Shown here: positions 52,801-61,051 of the stretch, piece after piece
How the letters are laid out: every line of letters begins with the position of its first letter
Numbering within the stretch: position 1 is the stretch's first letter
From: Ferdinandcohnia sp036965045
GTDB lineage: Bacteria; Bacillota; Bacilli; Bacillales; Bacillaceae_L
Direction of reading: 5' to 3'
Assembly (NCBI RefSeq): GCF_036965045.1
Contig: NZ_JBALOV010000029.1
Coordinates: 39,543 to 103,542 of the forward strand
DNA: 64,000 nucleotides
Program-made: the position numbers and the translations under genes
Notes under the pieces: model-generated
Told to the model about the DNA's origin: nothing
Database searches by the model: none
What the model saw: the letters and a program-made list of their open reading frames with translations, nothing else

Positions 52801-53477
52801 TGGAATGCCTCCTCTACCCCTTGTTTAAATTCGGCAAAACTTAATTCAGATTCTTTATGCTTATCGACTTGGTTTACAATTAAATAAACCGTTTTATTTC
52901 GATCGGTTAATTCCTTTGTAAATTGGAAATTTAACTCAGAAAGAACATGGTTATAGTCCATCACGTAAAAGAGTAAATCCGCTAAATGTAATGCAGATTC
53001 TGTAGAAACACGATGGGCATCATCGGTTGAATCAATCCCAGGCGTATCCATGACAACTACTTTCTCTGGTAGTTTCATAGTGTCATGACTGATTTCAATC
53101 GATTCGATAGCTTCCCCGTCTTTTGCATATGATTTGATTACCTCATAATCATACTGATCTGGATATTCAATGATTTTACCATCTCGATAATAAACGCGTG
53201 CATATTCACGCCCCTGTTTTACTTTCACAAGGTTTGCACTTGTCGGAATCGGGCTTGATGGTAACAGGCTCTCCCCAATGAGTTCATTAATCATGCTCGA
53301 TTTCCCTGCTGAAAAATGGCCAGAGAAGCCAATCATATACTCTAAATTCTTTAGTTTTTTTAGCAGCTGGATGATTTTCGAACTGCTTTCTTTGTCATTG
53401 TTTTTTTCAAAAATGTCATATAAGGAAGCCAGTCTTTGTTCCAACGCTTCCTTTGTAATTTGTTGTGTTTGAATCAT
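49806..53477 (-). CDS. dynA: Two-headed bacterial dynamin DynA (YpbR)
   Basis: 1223 residues, comparable to B. subtilis DynA (1193). Two complete dynamin modules are fused. GTPase 1 has GHFSAGKSSMINEL (~54), PIPTSANLV, DTPGIDS and NQVDKH. GTPase 2 has GAFSAGKSSFANAL (~636), PNPTTATIN, DTPGADS and NAADLA. Each is followed by long coiled-coil stalk helices. DynA fuses membranes in trans and protects against pore-forming agents and phage. AGGGGATTA precedes the ATG. It heads an operon with the Cys-rich gene and ypbS. Confidence 0.96.
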   Translation of the reverse strand: MIQTQQITKEALEQRLASLYDIFEKNNDKESSSKIIQLLKKLKNLEYMIGFSGHFSAGKSSMINELIGESLLPSSPIPTSANLVKVKQGREYARVYYRDGKIIEYPDQYDYEVIKSYAKDGEAIESIEISHDTMKLPEKVVVMDTPGIDSTDDAHRVSTESALHLADLLFYVMDYNHVLSELNFQFTKELTDRNKTVYLIVNQVDKHKESELSFAEFKQGVEEAFQNWNVAYSDIFYTTLKDPNNEHNQFQQVQQLLHDKIANKDQLLLEGVFYSARQILLEHIAFLDDQNAPELDATKEKLISLSMEDRKKIPGRIEELNQQLVNFAIEREKIETEFMEEIETILSNAILMPFQTRDLAKLFVESVQPEFKVGVLFSKNKTEKEREERLQAFFDDVKEKMSTQLEWHLKDFVGKFVENLRLSTQPTGNELAIELSSDELKNIVKPGARVTGEYILTYTDDVGNYIKRKYKQKAVALLQDILEQIKSGTAKEENKLKAELKQYEVYSEAFATLTKFEAKRAEITTMLDDIMDGRIMFSHVETVENLLSRFTEHVEISSTEEILQELKKQKIVVQKNEHKPTQKQKGRKSSSDEAIQHLEKAHELIKPITGLSLLAEDILDKADRLKHKHFTVALFGAFSAGKSSFANALMGKQALPVSPNPTTATINKITFPTDEHKHGTVLVKIKSTNQLLDDINHSLHIFGEQAENLNASLEIIQSKISSIEKIEAKEKPHFSFLKAVVAGFDDISSHMDQVLATDMDGFNDYVAKEEKACFVEWIELYYDCPLTQQGITLVDTPGADSINARHTGVAFEYIKNADAILFVTYYNHAFSKADREFLIQLGRVKDTFSMDKMFFVINAADLANSADELEDVKEYVESQLVSYGIRFPRLYTVSSRAALLEKLNKVSEKDLGILQTSGIERFETDFHSFVIDELTEVAVNEGYVDIQRAAAIIDSYIQSAKEDKDIKRLKLEEAKEQHAKMKKVVTSVDNKALFGVIEQEIMELTFYIKQRVSLRVSDMFKEAFNPSSLRDDGRDLKNALQSCLVEFLDSVGFDLAQEMRATSLRIEAFISKRLHGQLGSFNEQIKSIHPNMSISESIELDFESIEFKNGLVNEELTRYRKALGLFKNPKSFFEKNEKKQMQVELEGLLDAPVSSYLEENQEKLVAFYKQEINKGLLALQENALQEIHEYFDGVTKILSEDIDIEGLEQVHETLKAYYIEHMG

Positions 53478-53588
53478 GTCTAATCCCCTTATTGAGCAAT
53501 CATAATTGTAGTATATATGTATTTTACTCTACACCCATACTTTTGACAAAGCAGAATATTAAGAAACTATCCCAAGCGCATAAAAATA

Positions 53589-53606
53589 ACCAGGTATTTA
53601 CCTGGT
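53589..53606 (-). terminator. Terminator at the ypbQ 3' end
   Basis: ACCAGGT / ACCTGGT stem then a U-rich tract on the minus strand; it contains the ypbQ stop codon. Confidence 0.8.
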
Positions 53607-54143
53607 CAATCGCTTACGAACCATACCAATGTGCCGATAGTCTTCATGTACACTTAATGCCTGTTCCTCAACTGGTATACGAATCGACATTATCGCAAAG
53701 TTCAGCAAAGAGAAGATTGTTCCAGTGATATACGCCTGAAAAATCACTGGTATCAAAATGAACTCAAGTGCGACAATTAGATAATTCGGATGCTTAAAAT
53801 ATTTATAAGGACCTTTTGCCTGTACCTGACTCTTCTGCAAAATCATGATTTTCGTATTCCAAAACAGCCCTAGTGAAGTAAGTGCCCACACCCTGCCAAG
53901 CTGGGTGATTGCAAATAAAAAAAATAAAACCGGATAGAACACCGATAATTCGTTTCCTCGATACAAGACCTCAAAAATTAGTGATACAAAAAACAAGATA
54001 TGCATGAGCACTATGTATTTATAATGACTGTGGCCAACCTCATAGCCACCTTGTGATAAAATCCATTTTTCATTTCGTTTTGCTATCCGTAGTTCAATCA
54101 ATCTTTGTGCAATGACTAATGAAATAAATATCCAAAACATCAT
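53598..54143 (-). CDS. ypbQ: Isoprenylcysteine methyltransferase-family protein, alkylpyrone O-methyltransferase (YpbQ)
   Basis: A 181-residue integral membrane protein with about five hydrophobic segments and the ICMT core GPYKYFKHPNYLIVALEF followed by RIPVEEQAL, the SAM-binding region. It begins immediately after the bpsA stop, with the ribosome site (GGAGG) inside the end of bpsA. B. subtilis YpbQ/BpsB methylates the alkylpyrones made by BpsA, and the coupled layout here supports the same function. Confidence 0.9.
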   Translation of the reverse strand: MMFWIFISLVIAQRLIELRIAKRNEKWILSQGGYEVGHSHYKYIVLMHILFFVSLIFEVLYRGNELSVFYPVLFFLFAITQLGRVWALTSLGLFWNTKIMILQKSQVQAKGPYKYFKHPNYLIVALEFILIPVIFQAYITGTIFSLLNFAIMSIRIPVEEQALSVHEDYRHIGMVRKRLTR

Positions 54144-54144
54144 C

Positions 54145-55233
54145 CTATTTCCTCCATTGTAAAAGGATTAATTCCGAGCTAAACCCTGGCCCTAAGGCTG
54201 TTACTAGACCATAATCTCCTTCTTTTCCTAGCTTTTTCTCCATAAATTCCTTCAAGACATATAGCACTGTAACAGAAGACATATTTCCTTGTCTTCTTAA
54301 TACATCTCTAGCGATATCTGTCATTGAACTGGGAATTTCAAGTGCGGCTTCATATGCATCTAATACTTTTTTTCCTCCAGGATGGGCGATAAAATGCTTG
54401 GTATCGTTTATTTCAAGTTCATGCTTATGTAAAAATTTATCCACATTTCCTTTCAACCATGACTTTACAATACCCGGGATATCTTTTGAAAAAATGACGT
54501 GAAGACCTGTATTTTTAATATCCCAACCCATTACATTCTCCGAATTCGGCATTAAGGTCGATTGGGAGGAAACAAAGGTTGGTAAAGCACTAGGCACCGA
54601 ATAGTGCTCCACCTCATCTCCACCAATACAAACACATGCCGTACCGTCAGCAAATAATGAGGTACCTATTATATTACTCTTAGTAAAATCATTTTTTTGA
54701 AAAGTTAAACTGCAAAGTTCAACAGCTAGTACTAGTACTTTTGCCTTCGGATATGCTTTGCAATAATCAAACGCCCTCGCTATGCCAGAAGCTCCTCCAG
54801 CACACCCAAGTCCCCATATCGGAATTCGCTTTGTTTGGGGATTAAAATCCATTTTATTCATAATTCTTGCTTCAATACTCGGTGTTGCGATTCCTGAGCT
54901 TGAAATAAAGAAAATAGCATCAATTTCTTGCAGATCAATCTTTTTTTCAAGCAAATTTTCATTTCCTAAACAGTTTTGAATTGCTTTTATTCCATATGTA
55001 ATAGACTTTTCAATATATGTATTATTCTTTTCCTCAAAGGTAAGCTCTTTCCCATACCATTCCAATGATTCACTAAAATATCTCTCTTCAATTTCACTAT
55101 TGGCAAAAACCTTAATGAGCCGATCAATATCTGGAAAATGTTCAAAAAAGAGGTCTCTAATAAATTGAGTTGTATTCGTTTGATTGATTTTATTTGATGG
55201 GTTGCAGATACCTATCGAAATCACTTTAGGCAT
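54145..55233 (-). CDS. bpsA: Type III polyketide synthase (alkylpyrone synthase)
   Basis: About 362 residues of the chalcone-synthase fold (B. subtilis BcsA/BpsA, 365). The catalytic triad is complete: Cys144 in GLGCAGGASG, His in FIAHPGGKKVLD and Asn in RQGNMSSVTVLY. It condenses long-chain acyl-CoA with malonyl-CoA to alkylpyrones, which ypbQ then methylates. The start MPKVISIGI follows AGGGAG; an upstream in-frame extension of 33 codons is not homologous to the family. GFGPG-like loop near the end: ALGPGFSSE. Confidence 0.93.
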   Translation of the reverse strand: MPKVISIGICNPSNKINQTNTTQFIRDLFFEHFPDIDRLIKVFANSEIEERYFSESLEWYGKELTFEEKNNTYIEKSITYGIKAIQNCLGNENLLEKKIDLQEIDAIFFISSSGIATPSIEARIMNKMDFNPQTKRIPIWGLGCAGGASGIARAFDYCKAYPKAKVLVLAVELCSLTFQKNDFTKSNIIGTSLFADGTACVCIGGDEVEHYSVPSALPTFVSSQSTLMPNSENVMGWDIKNTGLHVIFSKDIPGIVKSWLKGNVDKFLHKHELEINDTKHFIAHPGGKKVLDAYEAALEIPSSMTDIARDVLRRQGNMSSVTVLYVLKEFMEKKLGKEGDYGLVTALGPGFSSELILLQWRK

Positions 55234-55321
55234 GGAAAGCTCCCTTTCTTTAAAGATTATCTTAAGGTTACTTTTTCCATTTTTAGTATATGTATGCAAG
55301 ATTAAAAACAGGCGTAAAAAA

Positions 55322-55345
55322 AGCCTTCCCACTTAACGGGAAAGC
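55322..55345 (-). terminator. Terminator after the duplicated ATPase gene
   Basis: AGCTTTCCC / GGGAAGGCT stem followed by a U-run on the minus strand. Confidence 0.8.
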
Positions 55346-55447
55346 TCACGTTTCAAAGGAGTTGTTTTGTTGTTGTGCATTAATAGTATAACTCAAACTT
55401 TTCAAACATTCACTAGTAAAATTTTGGTTTGTAGTTTCTATTTTTAA

Positions 55448-56527
55448 TTAAAATAAGGTCTTCAGAAGCTCCTCACGATTTTTGTCGATTGCTTCAAAAT
55501 CCATTGCAGCTTTGTAGTATTCTTCAAGCTTATCGTGAAGTCGTTTTGCTTCACTTAAATAATTCGTACCGATCGTCATCTTATTTTTATATTCAAGGTT
55601 TAACTCTTCAATTTCCTTTTTAAATGTGTTTTCGATTTTCGGATCCATGCATAATGCAAACATATCGACTACTTCATCTTGCTCACGGAATGGATCGACA
55701 ACATGTGGAGCCGTTCCATCAACGATTGACACACTTAGTTTCGGAATAATTATCATGTCAATGCTTTTCGGATCAAACGCACAATGAAAATATTCAACCG
55801 ATAAACCATGATGTTCAGCATGCTTTGCAACTTTTTTCATTAAGGTGGACTTGCCGCTTCCTGGTCTCCCTTTAATGATATAACGCTTCTCATAATCCTC
55901 GGTAATGTTATCGATAAAATTCACAGCACCCTTTGGTGTCGCAGCCCCAAAGAATCGCTTCCGTTTTGTTGGATGTTCTTCCTCCTCGAAAGGCTTACTA
56001 AAAATAGTATCAATTAAGTTTTGAAGTACCGCATCAGCCTTTTTAAAGCTCATCGATGAGACATAAATATCCTCACGCTTTAAATGTATTTTCTTTGCTT
56101 CCGCAAAGGTTTTATAGGCATTTTCAAAGTTCCTTGAAATGTCGTCTGTTAGTTCGATAATTTCATCCTTATATTGGGATAAGTAATCATCATTACGGTA
56201 TTGACCAAGATCAATTACCTTCTCGACTACGCCAGGGTATCTTGGCTCAATAACATGTGGTGCCGTTCCGTCTACAAATCCTAATTTTCTTTCTGGAATC
56301 ACGAGGCCATCAATAGAGTGATTATCTGAGGAACAGTGTAAGTATTCGAGATCATAGCCTTTGTCCATGAATACAAGGCCGATTTTTCTCATGAAGGTGG
56401 ATTTTCCTGTGCCAGGACCTCCTTTTAAAATGTAAAGAGTTTCCAAGCCCTCCAATGCCTCATCATACAACGAGTAAAAACCTACACTTGAATTGGTGCC
56501 TGCATAATAATTTTTCACTTTTGCCAT
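55448..56527 (-). CDS. Internally duplicated P-loop ATPase
   Basis: About 359 residues built from two similar halves. Half 1 has GGPGTGKSTFMRK (~35) and GFVDGTAPHVIEP; half 2 has GRPGSGKSTLMKK (~220) and SIVDGTAPHVVDP. Each half also repeats a C/H-rich strand (YLHCSSDNHSIDG / YFHCAFDPKSIDM). This is a conserved family in spore formers that I cannot name further; the repeated VDGTAPH box may contact substrate. The start (MAKVKNYY) is 12 bases after AAGGAGG, a long spacing; an ATG nine codons earlier overlaps the SD. Confidence 0.85.
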   Translation of the reverse strand: MAKVKNYYAGTNSSVGFYSLYDEALEGLETLYILKGGPGTGKSTFMRKIGLVFMDKGYDLEYLHCSSDNHSIDGLVIPERKLGFVDGTAPHVIEPRYPGVVEKVIDLGQYRNDDYLSQYKDEIIELTDDISRNFENAYKTFAEAKKIHLKREDIYVSSMSFKKADAVLQNLIDTIFSKPFEEEEHPTKRKRFFGAATPKGAVNFIDNITEDYEKRYIIKGRPGSGKSTLMKKVAKHAEHHGLSVEYFHCAFDPKSIDMIIIPKLSVSIVDGTAPHVVDPFREQDEVVDMFALCMDPKIENTFKKEIEELNLEYKNKMTIGTNYLSEAKRLHDKLEEYYKAAMDFEAIDKNREELLKTLF

Positions 56528-56675
56528 ATAAACTGTATACCTCCTTGTAGACATTCGCCTATCTTAGACTATGGCGAAGGTGCAAACTATGTGAATAAAA
56601 AAATCAATTTTTCACTACTGCCACAAAGGAAGTTATTTTTTTAATATAAGAATCACCGTTATCAATCTACTAAAA

Positions 56676-56699
56676 AATCACTATTCAAAAATAGTGATT
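56676..56699 (-). terminator. Inverted repeat ending the zinc-ribbon gene
   Basis: Perfect 10-bp repeat AATCACTATT / AATAGTGATT with a 4-base loop, followed by a U-rich tract on the minus strand. A near copy of the arms recurs at 56951-56968. Confidence 0.65.
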
Positions 56700-56829
56700 A
56701 GGAAGTCTTTTGGTCGTTCTTTTGAACATGAATATCAATTTGAGTAATTACGCCATTCCCGCATTTAAAACATCTTTCTTTGTTATTTAGGAGAAGCGAA
56801 TAACATCTCGAACAATAATATCTAATCAT
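56698..56829 (-). CDS. Zinc-ribbon microprotein (43 aa)
   Basis: MIRYYCSRCYSLLLNNKERC, then FKCGNGVITQIDIHVQKNDQ and KTS. Two CxxC knuckles (CSRC and CFKC, 14 residues between first Cys residues) form a classic zinc ribbon. AAGGGAG lies before the ATG at 56827-56829; the frame extends upstream but without an SD. It is divergent from the ba3 oxidase operon and shares its regulatory gap, so joint control is possible. Family not recognised. Confidence 0.65.
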   Translation of the reverse strand: MIRYYCSRCYSLLLNNKERCFKCGNGVITQIDIHVQKNDQKTS

Positions 56830-56920
56830 ATATACACTCCCTTTTAGATTATAATATGTTTCCTTTTCAAAACCGTTAGTAGAATTTGTCACAATTTATT
56901 CAAATATTTTCCTAATCAAA

Positions 56921-56936
56921 TGTGATAAAAATCACT
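56921..56936. promoter_or_regulatory. Fnr/CRP-type box
   Basis: TGTGATAAAAATCACT fits the TGTGA-N6-TCAC(A/T) pattern of B. subtilis Fnr sites. It lies between the divergent zinc-ribbon gene and the ba3 oxidase operon, suggesting control by oxygen. Confidence 0.5.
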
Positions 56937-56950
56937 GTTTTATAAAGTTT

Positions 56951-56968
56951 TCACTATTAATATAGTGA
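56951..56968. promoter_or_regulatory. Inverted repeat upstream of the ba3 oxidase operon
   Basis: TCACTAT taat ATAGTGA: 7-bp arms, 15 bases from the Fnr-like box. Possible second operator. Confidence 0.4.
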
Positions 56969-57084
56969 TTAGATTAGGAATGAACAATTTGTGAAATACT
57001 CAAAATCGACTAGTTTTTAACAAATTGTTTTGTATGATGAAAGTGTAAAAACCTTTGATAAACGCTTGAAGGGGGTCGTGAGGA

Positions 57085-57240
57085 ATGGCAAAGACACAGC
57101 TTACAAAGACAAACCAAAAAATAAAAATTGAAGATGAAAAAACTTCCTTAAAAGGGACATTGGCATCTGTAATTTTACTCGGAGTTTTCTTAATTGTAAC
57201 TTGGCTTGGTGTCTATTTCTTGTACTTAGACAGATTGTAA
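57085..57240 (+). CDS. Cytochrome c oxidase subunit IIa (ba3 type)
   Basis: A 51-residue protein with a hydrophilic N-terminus (AKTQLTKTNQKIKIEDEKTS) and one membrane helix (LASVILLGVFLIVTWLGVYFLYL). Size, topology and position before the CuA subunit match subunit IIa of ba3 oxidases, which supplies the helix missing from the short subunit II. The ribosome site is GTGAGG just before the ATG, with GGGGG further upstream. Confidence 0.8.
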   Translation: MAKTQLTKTNQKIKIEDEKTSLKGTLASVILLGVFLIVTWLGVYFLYLDRL

Positions 57241-57352
57241 AAACATTTCTACTAAGAAAACGAGACAAGGCTACCAAAAGCAGAATGGTTTGTAATATTT
57301 TATGAAAAAAAAGTCAGAAAAAGAATGTGAAAATTTGAAAGGGGAAAAAGCC

Positions 57353-57823
57353 ATGCATCTACATAAATTCGAAAAAATATGGCTCATTTTTGGAATAGGA
57401 ATCCTTATTGTATTCCTAATAGTTGTTGGTATCGGCGCATTTGCGATGGGTCACCAGCCAGCAAGCAGCATTAAAACAATTGATCCTGAAAAGGTAACCG
57501 AAACAGCACCATTTGATAATCCTGGACTTGTTCATATTGAAGGTAATAAATACGAGCTTAATCTTGTTGCTGAAGCATTTGCTTACACACCTAACACAAT
57601 CCAAATTCCTAAAGGTGCAGAAGTAACATTTAATGTTGTCACAAAAGACGTTGTTCACGGGTTTTCAATTGCTGGTACAAACGTCAATATGATGATTGAA
57701 CCAGGTTATATTAGCAGCTATACACAAACATTTTCAAAAACTGGTGAATTCTTAGTGTTATGTAACGAATACTGTGGAGCTGGACACCACTTAATGATGT
57801 CGAAAGTTGAGGTGACTGAATAA
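57353..57823 (+). CDS. cbaB: ba3-type cytochrome c oxidase subunit II
   Basis: 156 residues: one N-terminal membrane helix (~8-32), then a cupredoxin domain. CuA ligands are H in KDVVHGFSI and the cluster CNEYCGAGHHLMM (two Cys, Glu, His, Met). It has a single helix rather than the two of aa3 enzymes, as expected for the ba3 group. AAAGGGG precedes the ATG. The stop overlaps the next ATG as TAATG. Confidence 0.93.
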   Translation: MHLHKFEKIWLIFGIGILIVFLIVVGIGAFAMGHQPASSIKTIDPEKVTETAPFDNPGLVHIEGNKYELNLVAEAFAYTPNTIQIPKGAEVTFNVVTKDVVHGFSIAGTNVNMMIEPGYISSYTQTFSKTGEFLVLCNEYCGAGHHLMMSKVEVTE

Positions 57824-59475
57824 TGACTAGTTCAATTGCTAAAGTAGACAAAAAAGATGCGAAATTAGCAATGGCACACTTTTATGTAGCGTTTATTGCT
57901 TTATTTTTAGGAGGAACTGCAGGATTACTGCAGACACTTGTCCGTTCTGGAAAATTCACATTACCTGCAGGCATTGGTTATTATCAATTATTAACAGTTC
58001 ACGGAGTTTTATTAGGACTTGTACTTACTACATTTTTTATCATCGGATTCTTGTTTGCGAGCTTAAGTAAAACGGCAGGTACCCTATCCCCAAAGCTACG
58101 ATTAACAGCTTGGATTGGATTTTGGACAATGACAATTGGGACAGCTTCAACTGCAACGACGATTCTATTAGGTAAAGCATCTGTTCTTTATACATTCTAT
58201 GCTCCACTACAAGCACATCCTTTCTTTTACATTGGACTGGCGCTTGTTGTAGTAGGTAGCTGGATTGGTGGATTTGCAATGTTTACCCATTTTGGAAAAT
58301 GGAAAAAAGCAAATCCTGGTAAAGTTACACCTTTATTGAGTTTCATGGCTGTCATGACAATGATTTTATGGTTAGTTGCAACACTTGGGGTTGCTGCATC
58401 AGTACTTATTCAATTTATTCCATGGTCATTTGGTTGGGTTGAAACAATCGATGTCCTTATTAGTAGAACATTATTCTGGTATTTCGGTCACCCACTTGTA
58501 TACTTCTGGTTATTACCAGCATACATGGCATGGTATGTTGTGATTCCTAAGGTAATCGGAGGAAAGATTTTCTCAGATGCCCTTGCAAGATTATCATTTA
58601 TTTTGTTCTTATTATTCTCAATTCCAGTCGGATTCCACCATCAGCTGACTGAACCTGGTATTGATCCGAATTGGAAATTCCTACAAGTCATACTGACATT
58701 TATGGTTATTATTCCTTCTTTAATGACTGCATTCTCAATGTTTGCATCATTCGAATTGTATGGAAGATCAAAGGGTGCAACAGGATTGTTTGGTTGGTTT
58801 AGAAAGCTTCCTTGGGGAGATGCTCGTTTCTTCGCACCATTTGTTGGTATGTTATTCTTCATCCCTGCAGGTGCGGGTGGAATTATCAATGCTAGTAACC
58901 AAATGAACCAAGTAATTCATAATACGATTTGGGTAACAGGACACTTCCACTTAACTGCTGCAACAACTGTTGTATTAACATTCTTTGGGATCGCCTACTG
59001 GTTAATTCCACATTTAACTGGGCGTGTGATGACAAAAGCAATGAACAAACTTGCCATTATCCAAACAATCGTATGGACCGTTGGTATGACGTTCATGTCA
59101 ACAGCTATGCACTTTGCTGGCTTACTTGGAGCACCAAGACGCTCAGCGTTCTCAACATATGGAGGTTCTGAACAAGCAGCAGAATGGGTTCCTTATCAGA
59201 TTGCACAAGCAATTGGTGGATCAATTCTCTTTATTGGAATCATCTTAATCCTTGTTATTTTTGTGAATCTTGCATTCTTTGCACCAAAAGGCGAAACAGA
59301 ATTCCCTGTAGGTGAAGTGTCAGAAGAAGCAGAAAAAACCCCAATGCTTCTTGAAAACTGGAAGCTATGGGTTGGTGTATTAGTTGTATTAATCTTAATC
59401 GCTTATACAATTCCATTTGTAGATATGATTCAAAATGCACCGCCAGGAGCAAAGCCATTCAACCATATATTATAA
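57823..59475 (+). CDS. cbaA: ba3-type cytochrome c oxidase subunit I
   Basis: 550 residues with about 13 membrane helices. Heme and copper ligands are H in LTVHGVLLGL, H in YFGHPLVYFWLLPAY (CuB His, with Tyr), FHHQL (two CuB His) and GHFHLTA (heme ligands). It lacks the conserved D-channel motif of A-type enzymes as far as I can read, consistent with a B-type (ba3/cbaA) oxidase using only the K-channel. It is the catalytic subunit, reducing oxygen to water and pumping protons. Translationally coupled to subunit II. Confidence 0.94.
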   Translation: MTSSIAKVDKKDAKLAMAHFYVAFIALFLGGTAGLLQTLVRSGKFTLPAGIGYYQLLTVHGVLLGLVLTTFFIIGFLFASLSKTAGTLSPKLRLTAWIGFWTMTIGTASTATTILLGKASVLYTFYAPLQAHPFFYIGLALVVVGSWIGGFAMFTHFGKWKKANPGKVTPLLSFMAVMTMILWLVATLGVAASVLIQFIPWSFGWVETIDVLISRTLFWYFGHPLVYFWLLPAYMAWYVVIPKVIGGKIFSDALARLSFILFLLFSIPVGFHHQLTEPGIDPNWKFLQVILTFMVIIPSLMTAFSMFASFELYGRSKGATGLFGWFRKLPWGDARFFAPFVGMLFFIPAGAGGIINASNQMNQVIHNTIWVTGHFHLTAATTVVLTFFGIAYWLIPHLTGRVMTKAMNKLAIIQTIVWTVGMTFMSTAMHFAGLLGAPRRSAFSTYGGSEQAAEWVPYQIAQAIGGSILFIGIILILVIFVNLAFFAPKGETEFPVGEVSEEAEKTPMLLENWKLWVGVLVVLILIAYTIPFVDMIQNAPPGAKPFNHIL

Positions 59476-59482
59476 GGAACTA

Positions 59483-59513
59483 AAAGCTACGCAACTTAAT
59501 TTTGCGTAGCTTT
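59483..59513. terminator. Bidirectional terminator, oxidase operon / ypwA
   Basis: Perfect AAAGCTACGCAA / TTGCGTAGCTTT stem between convergent units. Confidence 0.9.
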
Positions 59514-59518
59514 CTTAT

Positions 59519-61036
59519 TTATAATTTATAAATTGAACTATATTTGTTTTCTAAGTATTGGATTAAATAGTTTGCATTTAATCCCTCACCTGTCACGTCT
59601 TTGATGATTTCTAAAGGTTTTTTCAGCTTTCCATGTTTATGAATATTTTCAGTCAGCCATTCTTTAATAGGAAGTAAGTTCCCCTCTTCCAGCAATTCAT
59701 CAAAGTTCGGGATATCCTTTAACATTGCATTCTTAAATTGGGCCGCATACATGTATCCAAGTGCATATGAAGGGAAATAGCCGAAGCTGCCCCCTGCCCA
59801 ATGGACATCCTGCAGTATCCCTTTTGCATCGTTCTCAGGACGAATTCCTAAATACTCTTCATATTTTGCATTCCAGATTTCAGGTAGGTCTTTTACTTCA
59901 ATCTCATCATTAAACAGGCTTTTTTCAATTTCATAACGCACCATGATATGCAATGGATATGTTAATTCATCTGCCTCAATTCGAATGAATGATGGCTTCG
60001 ATTCATTGATAGCTCGATAGAAATCATCTACAGAAACATGATCAAACTGACCACTTGCATATTCTTTTAGCAATTCAAAGTTATTTTTCCAAAGTGGCAG
60101 ACTGCGACCGACAATATTTTCATAAAACAAGGACTGAGATTCATGGATCCCCATCGAAGTTCCTTGAGCAAGGTTTGTTCCCACTAAATCAGGTGAAATA
60201 TTTTGCTCATACAAGGCATGTCCACCTTCATGAATGGTTCCAAAAACAGCTGTTCTGAAGTCATTTTCAACATAGTTTGTCGTGACTCTAACATCCCCTG
60301 GATTTAATCCTGTTGCGAATGGGTGAACAGTTTCATCCAGTCGACCTGCTTCAAAGTCGTACCCCATTTTCCTAAGTATTTCAAGACTAAAAGCACGTTG
60401 CTTTTCCTTAGGAAATTCTTTAAATAAAAATGTCGTTTCCGGCTTGTTCTGTGATTCGGTTACTGCCTTTACTAATGGAACTATTTTTTCTCTCAATTGA
60501 GCAAATACTTGATCGACTATCTCTACTGTTACTCCTGGTTCATACATATCAAGTAATGTGTTGTATTTATTTCCTTCATAGCCCCAATAGCCAATAAATT
60601 TTTTCGTAAAGTCGACAAGCTTTTCTAAATATGGGCGGAACATATCAAAATCAGATTTTTCTTTTGCATCCTCCCAAACGGATTCAGCTTTTGATTGAAG
60701 GATGACATACTCACGGAATTCATCGGCAGGAATCTTTTTATTCCGTTCAAAATCCTTTTGACATTCCTCTACAACTTTCTTCGTAATTTCATTAAGCTGC
60801 TTTTGTGACTCTGGAGTTGTTAATTTTTTTAAATAGGCTTCCATTTCAGTCGAAGTAGACATAGCAAAAACCTCTGATGACAACATTCCAATTACTTCAG
60901 AGCGTTGTTCTACTCCTTTTTTGGGAGCACCTGTACGTAAATCCCAATACATTACCCCAATGGCTTCATTATAGCTAGTCATCTTTTTGACTAACTCAAG
61001 AAATGCTTGCTCAGTTTGTTGTAATTGTTCAGACAT
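59519..61036 (-). CDS. ypwA: Metallocarboxypeptidase, M32 family (YpwA)
   Basis: 505 residues, all-helical. The zinc site is HEGGHALYEQ (HExxH, ~266-270) with the downstream Glu in GIHESQSLFYEN. Other M32 blocks are DVRVTTNY and HWAGGSFGYFPSYALG. B. subtilis YpwA has ~501 residues. It removes C-terminal residues from peptides in the cytoplasm. GGGGAGG precedes the ATG. It begins 15 bases after ypvA and probably shares its transcript. Confidence 0.94.
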   Translation of the reverse strand: MSEQLQQTEQAFLELVKKMTSYNEAIGVMYWDLRTGAPKKGVEQRSEVIGMLSSEVFAMSTSTEMEAYLKKLTTPESQKQLNEITKKVVEECQKDFERNKKIPADEFREYVILQSKAESVWEDAKEKSDFDMFRPYLEKLVDFTKKFIGYWGYEGNKYNTLLDMYEPGVTVEIVDQVFAQLREKIVPLVKAVTESQNKPETTFLFKEFPKEKQRAFSLEILRKMGYDFEAGRLDETVHPFATGLNPGDVRVTTNYVENDFRTAVFGTIHEGGHALYEQNISPDLVGTNLAQGTSMGIHESQSLFYENIVGRSLPLWKNNFELLKEYASGQFDHVSVDDFYRAINESKPSFIRIEADELTYPLHIMVRYEIEKSLFNDEIEVKDLPEIWNAKYEEYLGIRPENDAKGILQDVHWAGGSFGYFPSYALGYMYAAQFKNAMLKDIPNFDELLEEGNLLPIKEWLTENIHKHGKLKKPLEIIKDVTGEGLNANYLIQYLENKYSSIYKL

Positions 61037-61051
61037 TGTTCGTCCTCCCCT

